Below, piece after piece: positions 47,637-55,762 of a stretch of DNA of 64,000 bases (its first letter is position 1; the number at the start of each line of letters is the position of its first letter). The DNA is from VAZQ01 sp963816745. Its GTDB lineage: Bacteria; Pseudomonadota; Alphaproteobacteria; Rhizobiales; Xanthobacteraceae. The position numbers were made by a program, and so were the translations under genes. The stretch spans positions 434,001-498,000 of the forward strand of contig CAWFLQ010000010.1 in NCBI GenBank assembly GCA_963816745.1, given 5' to 3'. The notes beneath the pieces are model-generated. The model was not told where the DNA came from, did not search any database, and worked only from the letters and a program-made list of their open reading frames with translations.

Positions 47637-47942
47637 ATGCCTCGCGGTGACAAGTCGAGCTACACCGGCAAGCAGAAGCGCCAAGCCGAGCATATCGAGG
47701 AAGGCTACGAGAAGCGCGGCGTCCCCCGCAAAGAAGCGGAGCGGCGGGCCTGGGCAACGGTCAACAAGGAAACCGGCGGCGGCAAGAAGAGCGGCTCCGG
47801 CCGCGGCAAGCGGGTCAGCCACGCGTCCTCGCGCAAGGGCGGACGCCTGGGCGGCCGCGCCGCGGCCAGCCGGCCGGCGGCGGCGCGTTCGCGCTCGGCC
47901 AAGAAGGCGGCGGCCACGCGCAAGCGGCGCGCCTCACGCTGA
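47637..47942 (+). CDS. Small basic protein with histone-like Lys/Arg/Ala tail
   Basis: The 101-residue protein starts at ATG 47637 after AGGAGA. Its N-terminal half (RGDKSSYTGKQKRQAEHIEE, RGVPRKEAERRAWATVNKET) is a conserved motif of small proteins often labelled plasmid stabilisation protein without proof. The C-terminal half is a Gly/Ser/Lys then Arg/Ala-rich tail that should bind nucleic acid. The function is unknown. Confidence 0.75.
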   Translation: MPRGDKSSYTGKQKRQAEHIEEGYEKRGVPRKEAERRAWATVNKETGGGKKSGSGRGKRVSHASSRKGGRLGGRAAASRPAAARSRSAKKAAATRKRRASR

Positions 47943-47957
47943 CGCGGCGGACAAGAC

Positions 47958-48374
47958 CTACTGGATCGAGATCCGAGTGTTGCCGAAGCCTTCCTTTTGC
48001 ACCAGCGCAAACAGGATGGCGGCATTGGAAGGATGCAGCCGGATGCAGCCCTTGGAGGCGCGGCTGCCGAGCCGCGAGACATGAGTGGTGCCGTGGATGG
48101 CGAAATTGCCGTCGTAGAAGATCGAATACGGCATCGGCGCGTTGTTGTAGATGGTCGAACGGTGGTAGCGCGCCAACGATTGCGGGCGGAAGGTGCCGCT
48201 CGGCGTGCCGTAGACGCCGGTGGAGACCGCCCAGGTATAGCGCTGCTCCCCGTCCACGATCACGGACATCCGCTGGCTCGACTTGTCGACTTTCACCACA
48301 ATGTCGGCGCTAGCGCTGCCCGACGCAGCAAGCATCGAAATGGCGGCCAAAAGCCCTACCGCAAGACGACCCAT
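47958..48374 (-). CDS. L,D-transpeptidase (YkuD)
   Basis: From ATG 48372-48374 the 138-residue protein has a signal peptide (LAVGLLAAISMLAASGSASA) and the YkuD catalytic motif: HGTTHVSRLGSRASKGCIRL with His and Cys. VDKSSQRMSVIVDGEQRYTW is the usual N-terminal strand pair. It would form or exchange L,D cross-links or attach proteins to peptidoglycan. Its promoter region carries the composite hairpin element. Confidence 0.93.
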   Translation of the reverse strand: MGRLAVGLLAAISMLAASGSASADIVVKVDKSSQRMSVIVDGEQRYTWAVSTGVYGTPSGTFRPQSLARYHRSTIYNNAPMPYSIFYDGNFAIHGTTHVSRLGSRASKGCIRLHPSNAAILFALVQKEGFGNTRISIQ

Positions 48375-48391
48375 CGCACACTCCCGCACTA

Positions 48392-48469
48392 CCAGTGTGG
48401 CGGATTTGACGTTCCTAGCAGCGTTGCTGCGAGTCCGTCTTAGGAACGTCAAATCCAAAGCCACACTGG
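48392..48469. repeat. Hairpin element B, second copy
   Basis: Left arm CCAGTGTGGCGGATTTGACG with TTCCTA, right arm TAGGAACGTCAAATCC with GCCACACTGG. It starts CCAG and ends CTGG, so it has changed from the CTAG of the first copy. It is 13 bases from an element A copy. Confidence 0.9.
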
Positions 48470-48482
48470 AATCATTGTGTTG

Positions 48483-48558
48483 CTAGTGTCCGTTTGGTTC
48501 CGACGTTCGTAAAAGTGCGTGCTGCAAATTGATACGAACGTCGGAACCGGGACACTAG
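48483..48558. repeat. Hairpin element A, uninterrupted copy
   Basis: It runs CTAGTGTCC ... GGACACTAG with inner arms TTCCGACGTTCGTA and TACGAACGTCGGAA. Its reverse complement matches 24135-24301 apart from the nested 91-bp element there. Confidence 0.9.
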
Positions 48559-48712
48559 CCCTGCAACTACGATCGGCATCCAACGATAGATGCATTACCA
48601 CCACCGAGCTAATGTCGCGTTGTCGCGCATCCGCTGAAATGCCGGAAATTATTTACGAAGTGGCAGCCACGCCGCACCCCATGAACGACAGTCGGAATGA
48701 ACGAGCAGCGAA

Positions 48713-49309
48713 ATGACGCCGCCTGAAGCCTGCGACTTCCTGACAATCGGCCATTCGAACCTGCCGGCCGATCGCTTCGTTGCGCTGCTGCGAAACGCCG
48801 GTGTGGACGTCGTCGCGGATGTCCGCTCGGTGCCGTTCTCGCGCCGCTTCCCCTGGTTCTCCGGCAAGGCGCTGGCGAAGCGGCTGATGCGCGAGAGCAT
48901 TGGCTATATCCCGCTCGGCGACGGGCTCGGCGGCCGTCCGCGCGATTCGAAGCTCTATCGCGACGGCGTCGCCGACTACGACGCAATGGCCGCGACCCCG
49001 GGGTTTCGCGCCGACCTCGACCGCGTGATCGACGACATGCGGCAACGGCGCCTGTGCCTGATGTGCGCGGAGCGCGAGCCGCTCGACTGCCACCGCTGCC
49101 TGCTCGTGAGCCGCGCGCTCGTGGGACGCGGCGTGGTGCCCGGTCATATCCTCGCCGACGGCACGATCGAGCCGCATGCGGTGACGGAAGCTCGCCTGCT
49201 CAAGCTCGCGGGCGGCGGCGAGGCCGACCTGTTTCGCGCTCCGGCCGACCTCCTCGCCGATGCCTATCGGCGGCGCGCGCGGGCGGTTGCCGCGCGTGCC
49301 AAGGCATGA
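48713..49309 (+). CDS. DUF488 domain protein
   Basis: The 198-residue protein shows the DUF488 pattern: FLTIGHSNLPADRFVALLRN, VDVVADVRSVPFSRRFPWFS, YIPLGDGLGGRP, and a LCLMCAEREPLDCHRCLLV segment with Cys, His and Cys at the probable active or metal site. The biochemical role is not established. It stands alone. Confidence 0.9.
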   Translation: MTPPEACDFLTIGHSNLPADRFVALLRNAGVDVVADVRSVPFSRRFPWFSGKALAKRLMRESIGYIPLGDGLGGRPRDSKLYRDGVADYDAMAATPGFRADLDRVIDDMRQRRLCLMCAEREPLDCHRCLLVSRALVGRGVVPGHILADGTIEPHAVTEARLLKLAGGGEADLFRAPADLLADAYRRRARAVAARAKA

Positions 49310-49433
49310 GCGGCGCGGTTCCCTGCGATAACCCCAAGCGGGTTCCGCTTGACGAGACCCATCTCGCGGGTTTACCCGGCAGGGCATCGAATTGAGCGGG
49401 GGGCGGCCGGACTGCCAATTGGAAGCCGCTGAG

Positions 49434-50369
49434 ATGATGACGACGATGAAATCGCCGTATGTCGTGGTTTTGCTTCTGGCAGCGGCATGTGCCGCGGTGG
49501 GCCCGGCGTCCGCGCAGGACAAGGGCAGCGTCAATCCGCAGCCCCTGCCGCCGCTCGCCAAGCCTGACGATCCCGCGACGCCGGCCAAGGAATTGTTCGG
49601 CCGCCGGACGACGCCGGCGAGGCTCGATTCGCGCACCATCGGCTTCTACGCCAAGGGCTGCCTCGCGGGCGGCATGGCGCTGCCGATCAACGGCCAGACT
49701 TGGCAGGTGATGCGGCTGTCGCGCAACCGCAACTGGGGCCATCCGATGCTGGTGGAATTCCTGGAGAAGCTGGCCGCACAGGCGCCCACGACCGGCTGGC
49801 GCGGGCTTCTGGTCGGCGACATGTCGCAGCCGCGCGGCGGCCCGATGCGCACCGGCCACGCCAGCCACCAGATCGGTCTCGACGCCGATATCTGGCTCAC
49901 GCCCATGCCCGACCGCGAGCTCACGCGCCTGGAGCGGGAGGAAATGTCGGCGACCATGGTCGTCCGCGAGGATCGCCGCGACGTGGACCCAAACGTGTGG
50001 ACGCCGGCGCATTTGAAAGTGATCAGGGCGGCAGCGAAGGAGCCGCAGGTCAACCGCATCTTCGTGAACGCCGCGATCAAGAAGGCGCTGTGCCGCGAAG
50101 CCGGCAGCGACCGCGGATGGCTCGGCAAGGTGCAGCCGTGGTGGGGGCACGACTACCACTTCCATGTCCGGCTCCACTGCCCTGCGGGCGAGCACGAATG
50201 CACACCGCAGCCGCCTCGCCCCGTGGACGACGGTTGCGGCAAGGAGCTCGATCATTGGTTCACCGAGGCGATTCTGCACCCCAAGCCGTCGCCGCCGTCG
50301 CCGCCGCGGCCCGGCCCTAGGATGGCCGATCTGCCCGCGGCCTGCCGGCAGGTGCTGCTGGCGCCGTAG
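49434..50369 (+). CDS. mepA: Penicillin-insensitive murein endopeptidase MepA
   Basis: From ATG 49434 the 311-residue protein has a signal peptide (ends GPASAQ) and the M74 zinc motifs: SHQIGLDADIW (His and Asp) and WWGHDYHFHVRLHCP (third His). The GDMSQPRGGPMRTGHA segment is the family hallmark. It cuts D-Ala-mDAP cross-links in peptidoglycan. The stop codon TAG is the start of a palindromic repeat, so the last bases of the gene may have been set by repeat insertion. Confidence 0.94.
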   Translation: MMTTMKSPYVVVLLLAAACAAVGPASAQDKGSVNPQPLPPLAKPDDPATPAKELFGRRTTPARLDSRTIGFYAKGCLAGGMALPINGQTWQVMRLSRNRNWGHPMLVEFLEKLAAQAPTTGWRGLLVGDMSQPRGGPMRTGHASHQIGLDADIWLTPMPDRELTRLEREEMSATMVVREDRRDVDPNVWTPAHLKVIRAAAKEPQVNRIFVNAAIKKALCREAGSDRGWLGKVQPWWGHDYHFHVRLHCPAGEHECTPQPPRPVDDGCGKELDHWFTEAILHPKPSPPSPPRPGPRMADLPAACRQVLLAP

Positions 50370-50452
50370 CCCGGATGAAGCGTTAGCGAAATCCGGGGTT
50401 CGTGCCGCGCGTTGAAATCGCCCCGCATTGCGCTACGCTCCATGCGGGCTAC
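50366..50452. repeat. GTAG-type palindrome overlapping the mepA stop
   Basis: Left arm GTAGCCCGGATGAAGCG with AAATCCGGGG, right arm CCCCGCATTGCG with CATGCGGGCTAC. Imperfect arms of about 30 bases pair around an AT-richer centre. It ends 18 bases before the next start codon. Confidence 0.85.
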
Positions 50453-50469
50453 GGTGCTACAATGTGCCG

Positions 50470-52885
50470 ATGACCGGAAACGACAACGCGCATCCAACCG
50501 CCGGCGAGCTCGACATCCTGCACGAGCTCGAGCGCAAGGTGCTCTGGCTCGCGAGCTGGACCATTCACCACGCCAACCAGGTGCGCGACAGCGTCGACGG
50601 CCTGAAGGTCGGCGGCCACCAGGCTTCGTCGGCCTCGCTCGCCACCATCATGACCGCGCTCTACTTCCGCGCGCTGCGCCCGCAGGATCGCGTGGCGGTG
50701 AAGCCGCATGCGAGCCCGATCTATCACGCCATCCAATATCTGCTCGGCCGCCAGAGCCGCAAGAAGCTCGAGGACTTTCGTGGCTACAAGGGCGCGCAGA
50801 GCTATCCTTCGCGCACCAAGGACGCCGACGACGTCGATTTTTCCACCGGCTCGGTCGGCCTGGGCGTCGCGCAGACGCTGTTCTCGTCACTGGTGCAGGA
50901 CTATGTCCGCGCCCACGGCTGGGGCTTGAACGCACCCGAAGGGCGCATGATCGCATTGGTCGGCGACGCTGAGCTCGACGAAGGCAACATCTTCGAGTCG
51001 ATCCTGGAAGGCTGGAAGCAGGACGTCCGCAATTGCTGGTGGATCATCGATTACAACCGCCAGAGTCTCGACGCCGTCATCCGCGAGGGGCTGTGGGCGC
51101 GCTACGAGCGGCTGTTCGCGGCCTTCGGCTGGGACGTCGTGATCCTCAAATACGGCTCGCTGCTCAATGAAGCGTTTCGCGAGCCCGGCGGCGAGCGCCT
51201 GCGGCAATGGATCGACAGCTGTCCCAACCAGCTCTATTCCGCGCTGGTGTTCCAGGGCGGCGCCGCCTGGCGCAAGCGCCTCAACGACGAGATCGGCGAC
51301 CAAGGCCCGGTCACGCGGCTGATCGAGGCGCGCACGGACGACGAGCTTCATCGCCTGATGACCAACCTCGCCGGCCACGACCTGCCCGCGCTCATCGAGG
51401 CCTTCGGCAAGGTCGATCATGACCGGCCGATCTGTTTCATCTGCTACACCATCAAGGGCTTCGGCCTGCCGTTCGCCGGCCACAAGGACAATCATGCCGG
51501 CCTGATGACGCCGGCGCAGATGGAAAGCTTCCGCGCCGCGATGAACATCCGGAGCGGGCACGAATGGGACAAGTTCGAAGGGCTCGGCATCGCGCCGGCG
51601 GAGCTGCAGCAATTCCTCGACCGCGTGCCGTTCGCTTCCGGCCAGCGTCGGCACCAGGCCGCGCGCATCGCGACGCCGGCGGCATTGCCGCTGTCGATCC
51701 AGCCGGTGACATCGACACAAGCCGGCTTCGGCGCGCTGCTCAACGAGCTCGGGCGCGAGAAAACGCGAGCTCGCCGACCGTATCGTCACGACCTCGCCCG
51801 ACGTCACGGTCTCGACCAATCTCGGCGCCTGGGTCAATCGCCGCGGGCTGTTCGCGCGCGCGAAGATGGCCGACACCTTCAAGAGCGAGCGCATTCCGTC
51901 CACGTTCAATTGGGACTTCTCGCCCAAAGGCCAGCATATCGAGCTCGGCATCGCCGAGATGAACCTGTTCATCCTGCTCTCCGCGCTCGGGCTTTCGCAC
52001 GCCATCAACGGCGAGCGGCTGATCCCGATCGGCACGCTCTACGATCCCTTCATCCAGCGCGGGCTCGATGCCTTGAACTATGCCTGCTACCAGGAGGCAC
52101 GCTTCATTCTGGTGGCGACGCCGTCCGGCATCACGCTGGCGGGCGAAGGCGGCGCGCACCAGTCGATCGCGACCCCGCTCATCGGCATGGCGCAGGACGG
52201 TCTCGCGGCTTTCGAGCCGGCGTTCGTCGACGAGCTCGCGGTGATGCTCGCCTTTGCCTTCGACTACATTCAACGGCACGCCGAGGACGAGCCGTCCGAG
52301 CGCAACTGGCTGCGCGACGAGACCGGCGGCTCGGTCTATCTGCGGCTCTCGACGCGCCCGATCGAGCAGATCAAGCGCACGATGACGGCGGAGCTCTCGC
52401 AGGCGATCGTCGACGGCGCCTATTGGCTGCGCAAACCCGGACCGAACTGCCAGGTCGTGGTCGCCTATGCCGGCGCGGTCGCGCCCGAGGCGATCCAGGC
52501 GGTCGGGCTGATGGCGGAGGACCGCCGCGACGTCGGGCTGCTCGCCGTCACCTCCGCCGACCGGCTCAACGCCGGCTGGACCGCTGCGCAGCGTGCGCGC
52601 GAGCGCGGCCTCGTCCACGCCCGCTCGCACATCGAGAAGCTCCTGGCCGACGTTCCCGCCCACTGCGGGATCGTCACCGTGCTCGACGGCCATCCCGCGA
52701 CGCTCGCCTGGCTCGGCGCCGTGCATGGCCACCGGGTGCGATCGCTCGGCGTGGAGCATTTCGGGCAGACCGGCTCGATCCCGGATCTCTACCGGCACTA
52801 CGGCATCGACGCCAACGCGATCGTCGCCGCAGCCGCCACGCTGACGCCGGGCCGGCCGATGCGGTATCTCAAGGCGCTGCCGTAA
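50470..52885 (+). CDS. AceE-like thiamine diphosphate enzyme (transketolase family), one frameshift
   Basis: The product is about 804 residues with the homodimeric E1 pattern: VGGHQASSASLATIMTALYF, VKPHASPIYHAIQYLLGRQS, GAQSYPSRTKDADDVDFSTG, the ThDP motif GDAELDEGNIFESILEGWKQ with the following Asn, GHKDNHAG, and in the C-terminal half QHIELGIAEMNLFILLSALG. One extra A near 51757 splits the reading; removing it gives LADRIVTTSPDVTVSTNLG. It resembles pyruvate dehydrogenase E1 but is short and has no E2/E3 genes next to it, so the substrate is open. Confidence 0.85.
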
Positions 52886-52895
52886 CGCGAGCGTC

Positions 52896-53004
52896 GTAGG
52901 ATGGGTGGAGCGCGCGCTTTTGCGCGCGCGATACCCATCATCTCTCCACGAGCACAGCCGTCGCGATGGGTATCGCGCGCAAGTGCGCGCTCCACCCATC
53001 CTAC
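52896..53004. repeat. Large GTAGGATGGG palindrome overlapping the Yip1 stop
   Basis: Left arm GTAGGATGGGTGGAGCGCGC with GCGCGATACCCATC, right arm GATGGGTATCGCGCGC with GCGCGCTCCACCCATCCTAC. Each arm also folds on itself. It fills the gap between the AceE-like gene and the convergent Yip1 gene. Confidence 0.92.
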
Positions 53005-53519
53005 ACGATCGCCAGCACGATGGCAGGAATGAGCGCGCAGACCGTGACCAAAACCGCGTAGCTCAGGGCTCTATAGGTAGGCACTCCCATCATCGGCAGT
53101 CCGACCCACAGCAGGTACAGTCCGTAGAGACCCAGCATCAACAGGAAGTTCAGTCCCGGAACGAGCAGGAAGATGCCGGCGAGCCAGAGCGGCGTGTGGG
53201 AATAGACCGACAGCTTGACGGCGTTGCCGAAATTCTTCCTGCCGCCGAATCTCGGCGCGAGCAGGTCGATCACGCCGGCGATGACGTACACCATCGCCAG
53301 GGTCACGCCATAGGCGATGATCGCGCGCAGGAGGCTCGGAACGATCGGCTTGTAGCCGCCAATCAGCGATTGGCCGATGAAATTGGCAATCTCGGGGATG
53401 GCGGCGAGCACGGCGACATAGGTCAACAGCTCGGTCGGCCTGCTCGGCTCCCGCTCGATCACCCGCCATTCGGTCCGCGGCGACAGCATGATCGCCTTGG
53501 CCCGCTCGAAAAGCTTCAT
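53001..53519 (-). CDS. Yip1 domain membrane protein
   Basis: The 172-residue protein has an amphipathic N terminus (MKLFERAKAIMLSPRTEWRV, IEREPSRPTELLTYVAVLAA) and then five membrane spans, ending with AVLVTVCALIPAIVLAIV, as in bacterial Yip1 proteins. Its role is unclear. Its stop codon lies in the adjacent palindrome (53001-53003). The upstream GMC gene ends 11 bases before it on the same strand. Confidence 0.87.
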   Translation of the reverse strand: MKLFERAKAIMLSPRTEWRVIEREPSRPTELLTYVAVLAAIPEIANFIGQSLIGGYKPIVPSLLRAIIAYGVTLAMVYVIAGVIDLLAPRFGGRKNFGNAVKLSVYSHTPLWLAGIFLLVPGLNFLLMLGLYGLYLLWVGLPMMGVPTYRALSYAVLVTVCALIPAIVLAIV

Positions 53520-53530
53520 CAGGTTCTCTC

Positions 53531-55159
53531 CTAGCCGCGCCTGTCCTGACGGATCATCGCCGCGCCTTTCTCCGCGATCATCATGGTCGGCGCGTTGGTG
53601 TTGCCCGACGTGATCGTCGGCATGACCGAGGCGTCGACGACGCGCAGCCGCTCGAGCCCGATGAGACGCAGCCGCTCGTCGACCACGGCCAGCGGATCGC
53701 TGGCGCGGCCCATCTTGGCGGTGCCGACGGGATGGAAGATCGTGGTGCCGATGTCGCCCGCGGCTTTGCCCAGCGCCACGTCGTCGTCGCCGACCGAGGG
53801 ACCGGGAAGATATTCGACCGGCTTGTATTTGGCGAGCGCCGGCTGCGCGGCGATCCGGCGCGCGACCCGGATCGAGTCCACGGCGACGCGTCGATCCGCG
53901 TCGGTCGACAGATAGTTCGGTTTGATGACGGGCTTGTCGGCGGGATCGGCAGAGCGCAAGCGCACGAAGCCGCGGCTCGTCGGCTGCAAGTTGCACACGC
54001 TCGCGGTGAAGGCCGGAAATTCGTGCAGGGGGTCGCCGAACTTGTCGAGCGACAGCGGCTGCACGTGGAATTGGATATTGGCGCGCTCGCGCGCGGGGTC
54101 CGAACGGGTGAACAATCCGAGCTGCGAGGGCGCCATGGTGAGCGGGCCGCGCCGAAACAGCGCGTAGTCGAGCCCCATGCGCGCGCGGCCGAGCAGCGAG
54201 CGATAGGTCTCGTTGAGCGTCTTGGCGCCCGAAACCTTGTAGATGAGCCGGAGTTGCAGGTGGTCCTGCAGGTTCTCGCCGACGCCCGCTCTGTCGAGCA
54301 CGACCGGTATGCCGAAGTTCTGCAGCTCGGCGCCGGCGCCGACGCCGGAGAGCTTGAGGAGCTGGATCGAGCCGATCGAGCCGGCGGCCAGGATCACCTC
54401 GCCGCGGCAGCGCGCGGACTTGGCCTCACCGTTCTGCCGCCAACGCACGCCCGCGGCACGCTTGCCCTCGAACACGATGCCTTCCACCAGGCATCCGGTT
54501 TCGAGCCGCAGGTTCGGCCGCTTGAGCACCGGCTTGAGGAAGCCGCGTGCCGCCGACCAGCGCCGCCCGCGCTTCTGGTTGACGTGGAACGCACACGAGC
54601 CCTCGTTGTCGCCGGCGTTGAAGTCGGGGATCGGCGCGATGCCGGCCTGCTGCGCGGCCGCACAGAAGTCGTCCAGGATGGCCCAATGCACGCGCGGCGC
54701 CTCGATGCGAAGTTCGCCGCCGATCGCGTGCGCGTCGCCGGCCCCGAGGAAATGGTCCTCGTGCTTGCGAAAGTACGGCAGCACGTCGTCCCAGCTCCAG
54801 CCGGCGAGCCCGAGCTGGCGCCAATGATCGTAGTCGGCGGCCTGGCCGCGCATGTAGATCATGGCATTGATCGCGGAGGAGCCGCCGATCGCCTTGCCGC
54901 GTGGATAGTTGAGGCTGCGGCCGTTGAGCCCCTCCTCCGGCTCGGTCTTGAACATCCAGTCCGAGCGTGGATTGCCGATGGCGAAGAGGTAGCCGACCGG
55001 GATGTGGAACCAGATCCAGTTGTCGTTGCCGCCGGCCTCCAGGAGCAGCACGCGCACGGCGGGATCGGCCGAAAGCCGGTTCGCCAGCACGCAGCCGGCC
55101 GAGCCCGCGCCGACAACGACGTAGTCGTATTCGCCTTCGATCGGCGCCGCGCCGGACAT
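53531..55159 (-). CDS. GMC family oxidoreductase (choline/alcohol dehydrogenase-like)
   Basis: The intact 542-residue enzyme has the FAD motif YDYVVVGAGSAGCVLANRLS, GMC signature 1 in NYPRGKAIGGSSAINAMIYM, signature 2 in GEVILAAGSIGSIQLLKLSG and the catalytic site IFHPVGTAKMG with the C-terminal SGNTNAPTMMIAEKGA. It oxidises an alcohol using FAD and is cytosolic (no signal peptide). I start it at 55159 because GGGGGTGG precedes it. No betaine genes are nearby, so choline is only one option. Confidence 0.93.
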   Translation of the reverse strand: MSGAAPIEGEYDYVVVGAGSAGCVLANRLSADPAVRVLLLEAGGNDNWIWFHIPVGYLFAIGNPRSDWMFKTEPEEGLNGRSLNYPRGKAIGGSSAINAMIYMRGQAADYDHWRQLGLAGWSWDDVLPYFRKHEDHFLGAGDAHAIGGELRIEAPRVHWAILDDFCAAAQQAGIAPIPDFNAGDNEGSCAFHVNQKRGRRWSAARGFLKPVLKRPNLRLETGCLVEGIVFEGKRAAGVRWRQNGEAKSARCRGEVILAAGSIGSIQLLKLSGVGAGAELQNFGIPVVLDRAGVGENLQDHLQLRLIYKVSGAKTLNETYRSLLGRARMGLDYALFRRGPLTMAPSQLGLFTRSDPARERANIQFHVQPLSLDKFGDPLHEFPAFTASVCNLQPTSRGFVRLRSADPADKPVIKPNYLSTDADRRVAVDSIRVARRIAAQPALAKYKPVEYLPGPSVGDDDVALGKAAGDIGTTIFHPVGTAKMGRASDPLAVVDERLRLIGLERLRVVDASVMPTITSGNTNAPTMMIAEKGAAMIRQDRRG

Positions 55160-55339
55160 TGGTTTTCCACCCCCTCGCAAGAGCAAAGCGCTCTACGTAG
55201 TTGCTCAGTGATACGACTTTATCCGAAAAGTCGATGGTTGGGCGCACCGGAATGCGGCATTCGCGCCAATTGTGCACCCGAGGGCGATCGTTCACATTCC
55301 CCTGCATGGGCATTTCGAGCTGACGGTGGGAGAAAGAGC

Positions 55340-55561
55340 ATGGTTACAAAATGCACGCTGTTTGCCTTGTTCTGCCTCGGTATCCTGGCTGCGAGCAGTA
55401 GCGTCTCGGCCGCGCCAGGTTATTCCGACTCGGACACGGCTTGCATCGAGACCTGCCGTAAAGAAGCCCAGTGCTTTGGCGGCCCCGGTGCGCATGACGG
55501 CAGCCCCCGTTGCAGAAGATGCGTTGCCAAGTGCACAAGCGCTCAGAAGAAACAGAAATGA
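55340..55561 (+). CDS. Small secreted Cys-rich peptide, 73 aa
   Basis: The protein from ATG 55340 (after GGGAGAAAG) has a signal peptide (TLFALFCLGILAASSSVSAA). The short mature chain has six cysteines: ACIETCRKEAQC, then RCRRCVAKC, in a CX3C/CX5C-like ladder. It probably forms a disulfide-knotted secreted peptide. The function is unknown. It is divergent from the GMC gene. Confidence 0.75.
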   Translation: MVTKCTLFALFCLGILAASSSVSAAPGYSDSDTACIETCRKEAQCFGGPGAHDGSPRCRRCVAKCTSAQKKQK

Positions 55562-55762
55562 CCACGGAATGACGCTTGCAATCTTGCAATGAAGGCCGTC
55601 ACGCAGGCCCCATGGCCCGGTGTGGCGGATTGACGTTGGTGCCGCACCCCTCCGGCGCTCATGACCTTTGAAAAATCGGCCCCCACGAACTAGCATCGAG
55701 CGGCTGTGGATCATGCAGCCAGACACGCCGGCGCCAGGAATGGCCATCCGCGAGGGCTCGAT

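Noticed and set aside
53732..55339. Long plus-strand open frame opposite the GMC oxidoreductase
   Set aside because: It is antisense to an intact, recognisable enzyme. Only its last 73 codons (55340-55561) are kept as a separate small secreted gene.
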